Made by a program: the position numbers and the translations under genes. Below the pieces are notes generated by a model. That model worked only from the letters and a program-made list of their open reading frames with translations. It was not told the origin of the DNA and did no database searches. This document shows positions 13,649 to 19,579 of a DNA stretch of 19,579 nt, in pieces. The stretch is from an uncultured Eubacteriaceae bacterium (GTDB taxonomy: Bacteria; Bacillota; Clostridia; Eubacteriales; Eubacteriaceae), in assembly GCA_947625175.1 (NCBI GenBank), contig CANQNI010000005.1, positions 1-19,579 of the forward strand, in the 5' to 3' direction. Numbering within the stretch: the stretch's first letter is position 1; each line of letters begins with the position of its first letter.

Positions 13649-15072
13649 TTTTTATACTTTCTCCTTTCTATAACATTAAAGTCATCATAACTATTATACT
13701 TAAAAATATATTCTTTGTCGTCAATTATTTGAGAATTTTTGCCTTTTTTCCATTTATCAGGATTAGAATTTATTAAATGTGCTAATCTACCATATTCTTT
13801 TTTTGATAGTTTTATCTTTTTACTACCAGTAGTAAATCTGCCATGTTTATCGTGATTAGGATTAGCTTTAGTTTCATCTTTACTATCATTTCCTACTTGA
13901 TAATCATTTGCTATTGAACTATCAATATGATTTAAATCTTGCATTATAACATCACCATCTTCTCTAGGAGCAAGATTAAATACTTCTCTTAATTCATTAA
14001 TAGTCATTATATTATTTGCATACCTTAATAAATTAACTTTTGTATTGTTCGATACATATTGAAGTCTGTTACTTTCAAAAATTATTTCATTTCCAAAATG
14101 CCTTTCTGTTGGTGTGAAAATTTTATTAGTAAATTCTAAACTCATTTGTAATCCGATTGGTTCTAAAACTGATTCATAAAAAGCATTCCACTCATCTTCT
14201 GTATATTTTGATTGAATAATTTTATTACTTATTCCAAAATAAGAGAGTATCTTATCATCGATACTCTTAATTTGACTCTCGTCTGCGGTTGTTGGATCTA
14301 ATTTAACAGGTGTAAAATCAGTAGTTGAATCTAAACCTCCAATCCCACTATAATTTTTATTATTTACAAAATCTTCAACAAATTGATCACGCATCTTTTT
14401 GACATCTTCAGGTTTTAATATTGCTTTTGTAGATTTAATTATACCTCTAATTGATTGAGTTGTTTTTATAGCATTTATAATTCCTTCATCTAATACATGT
14501 TTCATAGACAAAATTTTTGTTATTGGAATATTACTCCCGCCTGTAATGCCACTATCACTTATAAATCTTGTCAAATGAATACAATCTCTATAGGGAACAA
14601 ATCTTTCTTTTGCATAACCAAATTTAAATTTAACCCATATTTCATCATGATATTCATAAAGTTTTCCATCACTAAAATCTAAAGGGTATAAACCAGTAAC
14701 TTTCAAATCTTTATCTCTTTGAATATATATAAAACTGTCATTATATAATTCTAAGTTATAAATTACTTGATAATAAAATTGATAAGCATTTTGCAATTCA
14801 TTAGGTCTTTTTGCAATTAAATTATATAAAGATTCAGTTCTATTTTCAAAATTACCCTTAAAATTTCTTATGTGCTTTGGATTCATTTTAGCACCATTTC
14901 TAGCAATCGCATCTATACATGCTCTTATATCAGCATCATTTTTATAATCTCCATTATATCTAGTAAATACAGCTCTAGTACCATCTAATATTTTAAATTC
15001 ACTTGCTGTTTGTGGAATAGTGCTATCTTTTTCTGTTCCGAAAATTTTACTAAAAAAACTTCGTTTAGCCAT
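13645..15072 (-). CDS. Portal protein (HK97 family) with extra C-terminal domain
   Basis: The 12-fold ring at the unique capsid vertex through which DNA is packaged and ejected. Residues about 25-385 match HK97-type portals: VFTRYNGDYKNDADIRACID near 35-54, KRPNELQNAYQFYYQVIYNLELYNDSFIYI near 88-117, the stem/wing helix GIINAIKTTQSIRGIIKSTK near 197-216, and DDKILSYFGISNKIIQSKYTEDEWNAFYESVLEPI near 272-306. The portal proper ends near residue 390. A linker (VGNDSKDETKANPNHDKHGRFTTGS) is followed by about 57 residues (SKKIKLSKKEYGRLAHLINS... to the end). The 'HDxxGRF..G...K.SKKEY' pattern is one I associate with toxin-like nuclease domains on phage head proteins. AGGAGG lies 8 bases before the ATG. 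Confidence 0.93.
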   Translation of the reverse strand: MAKRSFFSKIFGTEKDSTIPQTASEFKILDGTRAVFTRYNGDYKNDADIRACIDAIARNGAKMNPKHIRNFKGNFENRTESLYNLIAKRPNELQNAYQFYYQVIYNLELYNDSFIYIQRDKDLKVTGLYPLDFSDGKLYEYHDEIWVKFKFGYAKERFVPYRDCIHLTRFISDSGITGGSNIPITKILSMKHVLDEGIINAIKTTQSIRGIIKSTKAILKPEDVKKMRDQFVEDFVNNKNYSGIGGLDSTTDFTPVKLDPTTADESQIKSIDDKILSYFGISNKIIQSKYTEDEWNAFYESVLEPIGLQMSLEFTNKIFTPTERHFGNEIIFESNRLQYVSNNTKVNLLRYANNIMTINELREVFNLAPREDGDVIMQDLNHIDSSIANDYQVGNDSKDETKANPNHDKHGRFTTGSKKIKLSKKEYGRLAHLINSNPDKWKKGKNSQIIDDKEYIFKYNSYDDFNVIERRKYKK

Positions 15073-15082
15073 CTTCTACCTC

Positions 15083-16792
15083 CTATCTGATATAATCCAA
15101 ATATTCCTGTTGTTTTTCAATAAAAATACAGTATGCATCTATCAAACTTACTGCACCATCTATTCTTTGTCGTGATTTTTCTTTTACTGGTCGTATATTC
15201 TCATTTTCATCTTGCTTTATTGATACATTTGATAGACACCATTTTAATATAGGATTATTATTGTAATTAATTTTTTTATCACTTAAATCTGCTTTCATCT
15301 GTTTCATTGGTGCAGACATTGTTTTTGCACCTTGTCTAACTTCTAACATGTCAAATCCATGTTCTTTCATATCATCACACCAATATTGAGCATTCCAACT
15401 ATCATATCCAACCCAAAGTGGTCGTAAATCGAATTCTTCTACTTGCTCTAAAAACCATTGTGTTACATCACGATAATCAACTTTAGATCCTTTACTTAAT
15501 CGTAACCATCCTTTTTCTTTCCAAATATCATAAGGTATTTGATCATCATTTATTTTAAATTCCAAATTATTACTAGGAATCCAATACATTTGCTTAACTT
15601 TTATTTCTCCATTTTGATATCCTAATAATGTAGCACATGTTAAATCTGTAGTACTTGATAAATCACAGCCACCAATACAATAACAATCCTTAAATTCGTC
15701 GTATTCTTTTTCGTTATTTAATTCTTCATATCTTAACCAACTATTAACATCATTCTGCCTAATATTAAAATCTTTACATAATAAATTAGTTAATTTAGTT
15801 GGATCATTTATTGCTTTTTGTACTTGGTTTCTTAAATATTCAATTCTTTTTGAAACACCTAAATTAGGATTGGCTTTATACCAAGACTCTTCGTTTTTCC
15901 ATTCTGATTTATCATCTAATTCATAAATAATTGGTAATATAGTTTCATCAATAATTCCACCAGGTTCTCCCAAATAACCTTTTATAACTTTTTCACAATA
16001 AGCATACTCATTATCAAATACTCTCTCTCTAACTGTTCCCATTGTAGAAGTTTCAAAAGTAAGCGGTTGTTCTCTTGCAGATACACCATCTTCCATTATT
16101 GTAATCATTGATAAATCAGTCCAAGCCCATGTCTCATCTTCTAAAATATAATAAGGATTTTTTCCATCCAAGGAATCTGTTTTACTAGCCAATGGAGAAA
16201 AAACTCCATTCTCTTTATCATAATAAATACCACTAATAGTTCTTCTTAGCCGCTTTTTTAATGCCGGACTTTTTCCTATCATATTTTTTGCTTCTTGCCA
16301 AACTATTTTAGCTTGATCTCGTGTAGTAGCAACTGAATATACTTCAGCACCACCTTCTCCATCTGAGGTTAAACCATATAAACCAGTTCCACTAGACATA
16401 AAGCTTTTTCCATTTTTTTTTGCAACAAAAAGGACTACTTTTTTATATTTTCGTAGTCCTGTATTTTTATCAACAAATCCATACGCACTTTCAAAAAGTG
16501 CTTTTTGCCATGGTTCTAATTTAACGGGTTGATTTGCCCATTTACCTTTTGAATGTCTACAAAATTTTTCAAAAAAATAAATTGGTCTTTGTGCTTTTTT
16601 TGCATCAAAAATGTACTCTTTTTTTTCTATTTCTCCAGTTTCTTTATTTAAAAACTCTACTGTTTTACCATTTTGCAAATCGCCCAATAACTTTCCATAA
16701 ACTGCTTTAATTTTTTTATTTACTTTATTAGGATTATCATTTATCCAATTATTATATTTTTCAATATTGCTTATTAAATTCATCAAAATCAT
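15083..16792 (-). CDS. Terminase large subunit (Terminase_1 family)
   Basis: The DNA-packaging motor: an ATPase that pumps DNA through the portal and a nuclease that cuts concatemers. The ATPase half has Walker A AKKNGKS (residues about 124-130), Walker B YILEDE (215-220) and a coupling motif ETSTMG (247-252). The C-terminal RNase-H-like nuclease has its acidic residues in GCDLSSTTD (Asp377), VGYDSWNA (Asp464) and RIDGAVSLIDAY (Asp545). The length of 569 residues is usual. This family is mostly found in cos phages with an HNH partner, as here. The start overlaps the small terminase by 32 bases; ATG 16792 and ATG 16783 are both possible, and neither has a strong ribosome site, suggesting coupled translation. 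Confidence 0.96.
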   Translation of the reverse strand: MILMNLISNIEKYNNWINDNPNKVNKKIKAVYGKLLGDLQNGKTVEFLNKETGEIEKKEYIFDAKKAQRPIYFFEKFCRHSKGKWANQPVKLEPWQKALFESAYGFVDKNTGLRKYKKVVLFVAKKNGKSFMSSGTGLYGLTSDGEGGAEVYSVATTRDQAKIVWQEAKNMIGKSPALKKRLRRTISGIYYDKENGVFSPLASKTDSLDGKNPYYILEDETWAWTDLSMITIMEDGVSAREQPLTFETSTMGTVRERVFDNEYAYCEKVIKGYLGEPGGIIDETILPIIYELDDKSEWKNEESWYKANPNLGVSKRIEYLRNQVQKAINDPTKLTNLLCKDFNIRQNDVNSWLRYEELNNEKEYDEFKDCYCIGGCDLSSTTDLTCATLLGYQNGEIKVKQMYWIPSNNLEFKINDDQIPYDIWKEKGWLRLSKGSKVDYRDVTQWFLEQVEEFDLRPLWVGYDSWNAQYWCDDMKEHGFDMLEVRQGAKTMSAPMKQMKADLSDKKINYNNNPILKWCLSNVSIKQDENENIRPVKEKSRQRIDGAVSLIDAYCIFIEKQQEYLDYIR

Positions 16793-17096
16793 CTTCTAAC
16801 GATTTTGCAATATCATCAGTTATTAAATCATTTAATTGTTTAACAGTAGATTGATAGTTTTTAATCATAGAATTATATTGAGAAAGTGCTGGATTGGCTC
16901 TATCTATACTATATTTTCCTTGAGACATTTCGGTAACTACTCCATCCTTTTTAATTGCAGTTTTCAATTTATTTAACGTCGTTTTCATAAACTCTAATTC
17001 TTTTACAAGAGTTAATCCTAACATTCCTTTTTCGTTATCCATCTCATTAAATAATTTTTTCAGTATTTTGAAATTAATTGGCTTTATTTTATCCAT
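16761..17096 (-). CDS. Terminase small subunit (P27 family)
   Basis: A 111-residue helical protein immediately before the large terminase, the usual place of the DNA-recognition subunit. It matches the P27-type small terminases in size and in the C-terminal pattern ANPALSQYNSMIKNYQSTVKQLNDLI (residues about 68-93), preceded by the KTTLNKLKTAIKKDGVVTEMSQGKYSIDR segment. It should bind the packaging site and regulate the large subunit. The AAAGGAG site lies about 7 bases before the ATG. The gene-free GC-rich gap directly upstream is the likely cos region. The gene overlaps the large subunit by 32 bases. Confidence 0.88.
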   Translation of the reverse strand: MDKIKPINFKILKKLFNEMDNEKGMLGLTLVKELEFMKTTLNKLKTAIKKDGVVTEMSQGKYSIDRANPALSQYNSMIKNYQSTVKQLNDLITDDIAKSLEDDFDEFNKQY

Positions 17097-17100
17097 TTTA

Positions 17101-17205
17101 TGCTCCTTTCAGAAAAGGTAGGGGGGATATGCGTGAATTTGCACTTTTTTCGTTTGCTCGGACGTCGGTTTCTCGTAGACGTCATTTTTACCTTGATTAG
17201 GGGGG
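17101..17205. other. GC-rich gene-free gap between HNH and terminase: candidate cos site
   Basis: A ~105-bp stretch without an ORF and with clearly higher GC than the rest. It carries TAGGGGGG twice as direct repeats (17119-17126 and 17198-17205) and the palindrome GACGTC twice (17161-17166 and 17178-17183, 17 bp apart). Phages with an HNH nuclease next to a Terminase_1 pair commonly have their cohesive-end site in this gap. The exact nick positions cannot be told from sequence alone. Confidence 0.45.
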
Positions 17206-17547
17206 CTAAACTCGAGGAATTAAGTTCCCTTCATCATCAAATTTATATTCTTTTTTAGTAGCAATATCTTGATGATGTTCTTTTTCATGACATTCTTTAC
17301 ATAATCCTTCAAGGTTGTCTTCATTAAGAGATACATTATCATCATACACATTGTTATTATCTAAATATTTTTTATGATGAACTATACCTCTTCTTCTTTT
17401 TTCTTTTGGAATCCACTCACTTATTCCATCTACATAAACAGGCTTATGACATCTATTGCATAATAGATTTTGTTTAAGCCATACATTCTTTCTTACACTT
17501 TTCCAAGCCTTTGAGTTATAGAATTCTTTTCTAACACCATAACTCAT
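17206..17547 (-). CDS. HNH endonuclease associated with terminase
   Basis: A 113-residue HNH nuclease. Zinc ligands are CNRC (Cys30, Cys33) and CKEC (Cys83, Cys86), with the catalytic core VHHKK (His57, His58), Asn78 in EDNLEGLC and His91 in CHEKEH. The opening YNSKAWKSVRKNVWLKQNLL is typical of phage packaging HNH proteins (HK97 gp74-like), which act together with TerL in cutting cos. The location next to the presumed cos gap and terminase pair supports this role over a homing endonuclease. The start codon shares one base with the preceding stop (TAATG), so the two genes are translationally coupled. Confidence 0.92.
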   Translation of the reverse strand: MSYGVRKEFYNSKAWKSVRKNVWLKQNLLCNRCHKPVYVDGISEWIPKEKRRRGIVHHKKYLDNNNVYDDNVSLNEDNLEGLCKECHEKEHHQDIATKKEYKFDDEGNLIPRV

Positions 17548-17798
17548 TACTTCTCTCTTTTCTTTTTGTTAGAAGTTCGTACAGCTCTTTCACAATCAAC
17601 CTCTAACATAGCATTATCTATTTTTTCTTCTTTAACTACTCCTATTATCTTAATAGCACCATTAGTCTTAGATATTATCTCATCTGCTCTAATCTTATCT
17701 ATTGTTCTTTCGTAATCCTTGTCTGATTTATCAGGCTTTATAATACGACCTAATTCTTTGTCGTGATATTCTTTTTCACATCTTACTCTTACTTTCAT
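17547..17798 (-). CDS. Small conserved phage protein, function unknown
   Basis: An 83-residue protein beginning MKVRVRCEKEYHDKELGRII and KPDK, a pattern familiar from small proteins near head and packaging genes of Bacillota phages ('MKVRV...YxDK.....KPG'). The first half suggests a small SH3-like beta fold; the C-terminal end is basic (VRTSNKKKREK). No enzymatic motif is seen. I chose ATG 17798, since AGGAG lies 7 bases upstream; a TTG at 17816 in the same frame is within the upstream gene. The AGGAG overlaps the stop of the tail-chaperone extension, so coupling is likely. It overlaps the HNH gene start by one base. Confidence 0.7.
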   Translation of the reverse strand: MKVRVRCEKEYHDKELGRIIKPDKSDKDYERTIDKIRADEIISKTNGAIKIIGVVKEEKIDNAMLEVDCERAVRTSNKKKREK

Positions 17799-17808
17799 AT
17801 CATATCTC

Positions 17809-18358
17809 CTAACCAAAAAATTTATCTATATCTGCTTGAGTAGCATTCCTTACTCCATTGTTTGAAACACCATCATCAAGATTAGATAATAATATATTTA
17901 ATAAACTTGTAAATGACATATCTTTCATTTCTTCTATAGATATTCCTAATCTTTTAGCGAAAGCTATTATTTCGTATTCATCTATTGGTTCTATTTCCTC
18001 ATTATTATCTGGGAACTGCTTTAAGTCCCCCTGATAAGGGTGACATTGCTAGTGTTATAACTTCACTAACCCAGTTATCATCTGCAAATAAATTGTCATT
18101 ATTCTTTAAAAATTCCTCAAATGAATTTATTTGCGTTTTATCTGCTTCTTCAATCATAGTGTAAGCAACTCTTAATACAATTTCCAAAAAATCATCTATT
18201 TTATTCAAAGTATCTTTTGTATCATCAACATTAAATTCTGTTAATTTATTTAAATCTTGCATTAATTTTCTTCCGGTATCATTTTTGTATTTAAATTGAG
18301 TATATGCACTAGCTTGCATATTATAATCTTTTTCTCCTATTTTTATAGTTTTTCTCAT
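17809..18358 (-). CDS. Tail assembly chaperone, frameshifted long form (gpGT-like)
   Basis: The short chaperone frame ends GCA GTT CCC AGA TAA. In the +1 phase, reading continues as GAT AAT AAT and stays open to TAG at 17809, adding 66 residues: DNNEEIEPIDEYEIIAFAKR, LGISIEEMKDMSFTSLLNIL and a 26-residue tail. 'LGIS.EEM..MSF..LLNIL' is a pattern of the T-domain part of tail chaperone fusions, which binds the tape measure. The added part has no start codon with a ribosome site of its own. A total length of about 182 residues is expected. Slippage could occur at CCC-A (18013-18010) or at the GGGGG run (18031-18027), where a +1 slip re-pairs fully. That a shift occurs is inferred from the conserved-looking extension. 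Confidence 0.75.
18005..18358 (-). CDS. Tail assembly chaperone, short form (gpG-like)
   Basis: A 117-residue protein of the siphovirus tail assembly chaperone type: MRKTIKIGEKDYNMQASAYT followed by QFKYKNDTGRKLMQDLNKL, then a helical core (LEIVLRVAYTMIEEADKTQI, NSFEEFLKN, WVSEVITLAMSPLSGG). The chaperone coats the tape measure while the tail tube assembles and is absent from virions. AGGAGG stands 7-8 bases before the ATG. The position is odd: the chaperone normally lies between the major tail protein and tape measure, but here it is the first gene after the late regulator, upstream of the terminase, and that usual slot is empty. A perfect stop two codons after CCC is followed by a +1 open frame. 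Confidence 0.8.
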   Translation of the reverse strand: MRKTIKIGEKDYNMQASAYTQFKYKNDTGRKLMQDLNKLTEFNVDDTKDTLNKIDDFLEIVLRVAYTMIEEADKTQINSFEEFLKNNDNLFADDNWVSEVITLAMSPLSGGLKAVPR

Positions 18359-18419
18359 AGTCTTTTCCTCCTATTTTAACAAAAAAAAGAACAGTTATCA
18401 CACTATCCTTTATCATTTA

Positions 18420-18478
18420 AGTCTAATCTCTCGATAATATCATTTTATCACAAACTTAGTATAATGAGAGTATAGTCT
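18420..18478. promoter_or_regulatory. Inverted repeat in the probable late-promoter gap
   Basis: Within the 120-bp gap between the late regulator and tail chaperone genes, 18420-18432 (AGTCTAATCTCTC) and 18466-18478 (GAGAGTATAGTCT) form an imperfect inverted repeat with 10 of 13 matches. Between them is a smaller GATAA/TTATC hairpin. Late regulators of this class commonly act on a promoter just downstream of their own gene, so this may be the operator or the late promoter region. No convincing -35/-10 pair was found; the repeat also lies where a terminator for the regulator gene could sit. Confidence 0.4.
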
Positions 18479-18479
18479 T

Positions 18480-18899
18480 TTAATTTTTTAATTTATTATT
18501 AATATCAATACTAATCTGTTTTATTCGAGCTAAACTATAATCTTCTGCTTCCGCAATTTCTTGTTGAGTCTTTCCCCATAAATACATACCTCTAAATACT
18601 TTGAGTTCTATATCATTAAGTTCTGATATTTTACGATCCACTTTATTTAACATATCATCAATTATACTTTCTTCTTTTAAAAGTTCTTCTCGTTGTTTAT
18701 CAAGTTCTTCTATATCTGCAAATACTTTAGCAAATCTATCTACATGCTTAGTTGTCATTTCAATTTTAACTTCTTGAAAAGACATTCCCTTTAAACCTAA
18801 TTGATTATCTATTTTAAATCTTATTCTATTTTCTATTCCTAATCTTATTTCATGAATAACATTTTTGTCTGCTATTTGTTTTTTTAATTCTTTATACAT
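18480..18899 (-). CDS. Late transcription regulator, sigma-70 region 4-like (ArpU/DUF1492 type)
   Basis: A 139-residue protein ending in a sigma-70 region 4-like helix-turn-helix: LNDIELKVFRGMYLWGKTQQ, EIAEAEDYSLARIKQISIDI and NNKLKN (about residues 95-139). The middle (about 50-95) is a charged coiled coil (FADIEELDKQREELLKEESI...). Small proteins of this plan (ArpU, DUF1492 families) sit directly ahead of the packaging and structural genes of Bacillota phages and switch on late transcription. Here a structured gap and then the tail chaperone follow. Its start is three bases after the stop of a 26-residue membrane peptide gene, with AAGGGG upstream. A direct role as a regulator is well supported by position, but the promoter it acts on is not identified. 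Confidence 0.85.
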   Translation of the reverse strand: MYKELKKQIADKNVIHEIRLGIENRIRFKIDNQLGLKGMSFQEVKIEMTTKHVDRFAKVFADIEELDKQREELLKEESIIDDMLNKVDRKISELNDIELKVFRGMYLWGKTQQEIAEAEDYSLARIKQISIDINNKLKN

Positions 18900-18902
18900 A
18901 TA

Positions 18903-18983
18903 TCATTCCCCTTTTTTATTTATTAAACATACAAGTAAAATTGTCACACAAATTATTAAGGTCATTATTATTCCCTCACTCAT
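18903..18983 (-). CDS. 26-residue membrane peptide
   Basis: A short ORF with an excellent ribosome site (AAAGGAG, about 7 bases before ATG 18983) encodes MSEGIIMTLIICVTILLVCL followed by INKKGE. It is one hydrophobic helix (residues 5-21) flanked by a polar N-terminus and a basic C-terminus, which suggests a single-pass membrane peptide. Its stop lies three bases before the ATG of the late regulator gene, so the two may be translationally coupled. The function is unknown. Membrane microproteins of this size occur in many phages, and the well-formed start makes chance unlikely. Confidence 0.65.
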   Translation of the reverse strand: MSEGIIMTLIICVTILLVCLINKKGE

Positions 18984-19026
18984 TTTTTACTCCTTTCTTT
19001 TATAGTTCTATTTCTATATTTTTTAT

Positions 19027-19233
19027 TTAATTAAAAACGACAATAAATTCCTGACTCAACTTGAGTGTTAAATGAACATGATAGCCAATTATGCCAGTTA
19101 TTTCTTCTCTAGTATCATCTAAAAACAAATCAGATTCATAAGGTAATTTGTCTAAAATAGAATAAAGTTCTTTTAAATCTTTATTAATACCCTTTATCTT
19201 TTTTTCTATTTTATTTTGTATTATTGAATTCAT
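19027..19233 (-). CDS. Hypothetical small phage protein
   Basis: A 68-residue protein with no recognised family. The first 30 residues are helical and charged (MNSIIQNKIEKKIKGINKDL, KELYSILDKLPY), probably a coiled coil. The rest has mixed hydrophobic strands (EITGIIGYHVHLTLKLSQEF). A GAAGGAG site is about 11 bases before ATG 19233; an out-of-frame ATG lies between them. It is in line with its neighbours and separated from them by short gaps, so it is probably a real gene of the early-late transition block. Confidence 0.55.
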   Translation of the reverse strand: MNSIIQNKIEKKIKGINKDLKELYSILDKLPYESDLFLDDTREEITGIIGYHVHLTLKLSQEFIVVFN

Positions 19234-19262
19234 TGTATCATTTTCTCCTTCTAATCAATTTA

Positions 19263-19556
19263 TTAAAAATGCATTAAATCAATCAAATAATATCGTCCAC
19301 GCTTTTTTAAAAAATAATCAGCTATTTCTTTAGCACCATTTCTTTGAATACCTTTTGCCATTAATTTCTTTATAAACCTTTTTCGTGAAATATTAATTGG
19401 AGTAATTGTTGCCTCAAATTCGTTAATATAATTTATATGACAATCTGATACTGTTATTTTTTTCGATTCATATCTTTCACATTCGATTGATTCAATTGAA
19501 CCTAATAATTCATACTCGCCTTCAACAGTCTTTATTAATATCGATGGCTTTATCAC
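19263..19556 (-). CDS. Hypothetical small phage protein (97 aa)
   Basis: A 97-residue protein starting from GTG 19556, with AAGGAG about 10 bases upstream at the window edge. The N-terminal half is beta-rich (SILIKTVEGEYELLGSIESI and a following strand with Cys). The C-terminal half looks like a small helical, basic segment with helix-turn-helix flavour (SRKRFIKKLMAKGIQRNGAK, then EIADYFLKKRGRYYLIDLMHF). DNA binding is possible, but no family is recognised. No ATG is available at a suitable distance, so the GTG start is preferred. Its neighbours are small late-control genes of the phage. Confidence 0.6.
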   Translation of the reverse strand: MIKPSILIKTVEGEYELLGSIESIECERYESKKITVSDCHINYINEFEATITPINISRKRFIKKLMAKGIQRNGAKEIADYFLKKRGRYYLIDLMHF

Positions 19557-19579
19557 TAATTTTTATCTCCTTCCTTTTC

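Noticed and set aside
14497..14682. Plus-strand frame opposite the portal gene
   Set aside because: The portal reading frame is strongly supported over the same bases; this frame shows no start signal or family pattern.
1..19579. CRISPR array, insertion sequence or retron
   Set aside because: No regularly spaced repeats, transposase or reverse transcriptase were found. All gene-sized space is filled by late phage genes.

Overview
The window is the late half of a siphovirus prophage in an AT-rich (roughly 28-30% GC) Gram-positive host. It runs from a set of small late-control genes to the lysis genes and then to an attachment site. Low GC, strong AGGAGG-type ribosome binding sites, a Cpl-7/LysM muramidase and HK97-type Bacillota phage families point to a Bacillota host, perhaps a Clostridia member; the genus cannot be read from the window. 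TGA is used as a stop and Trp is always TGG, so the code is the normal bacterial one. Every supported gene lies on the minus strand, so transcription runs from position 19579 towards position 1.

In transcription order: two small unknown genes, a 26-residue membrane peptide and a sigma-70-region-4-like late regulator (ArpU/DUF1492 type) at 19556-18480; a 120-bp structured gap that probably holds the late promoter; a tail assembly chaperone with a +1 frameshift extension (18358-17809); a small conserved phage protein and an HNH endonuclease (17798-17206); a GC-rich gene-free gap that is the best cos candidate (17205-17097); small and large terminase (17096-15083); portal with an added C-terminal domain, a small acidic protein and prohead protease (15072-12785); major capsid protein with a probable +1 frameshift into an Ig-like extension (12649-11131); four head-tail connector/completion genes (11112-9829); major tail protein (9817-9239); tandem hairpins; tape measure, distal tail protein, tail hub fused to a beta-propeller, upper-baseplate-like protein (9166-3175); a poly-G tract; three paralogous small tail-fibre-like proteins (3028-1724); membrane protein, holin and endolysin (1693-225); a strong terminator; and the 3' half of a tRNA-Asn gene (33-82) that marks the prophage end.

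The genes form one assembly programme. TerS/TerL with the HNH nuclease package DNA through the portal. Protease and capsid build the head. Connectors join the head to a tail of about 115 nm (inferred from a 770-residue tape measure). The baseplate carries several candidate receptor-binding modules, and holin plus muramidase release virions. No structural gene is visibly broken, so the late region may be functional.

The most notable points are: (1) a CCC-TAG +1 frameshift signal at the end of the capsid gene followed by a GC-rich hairpin, resembling Listeria phage PSA; (2) the tail chaperone pair lying upstream of the terminase instead of between major tail protein and tape measure, again with a +1 shift, possibly at CCC; (3) an N-terminal beta-propeller fused to the tail hub; (4) a portal C-terminal extension of possible phage toxin type followed by an overlapping acidic gene; (5) a 9-G homopolymer ahead of a tail-fibre paralogue array.
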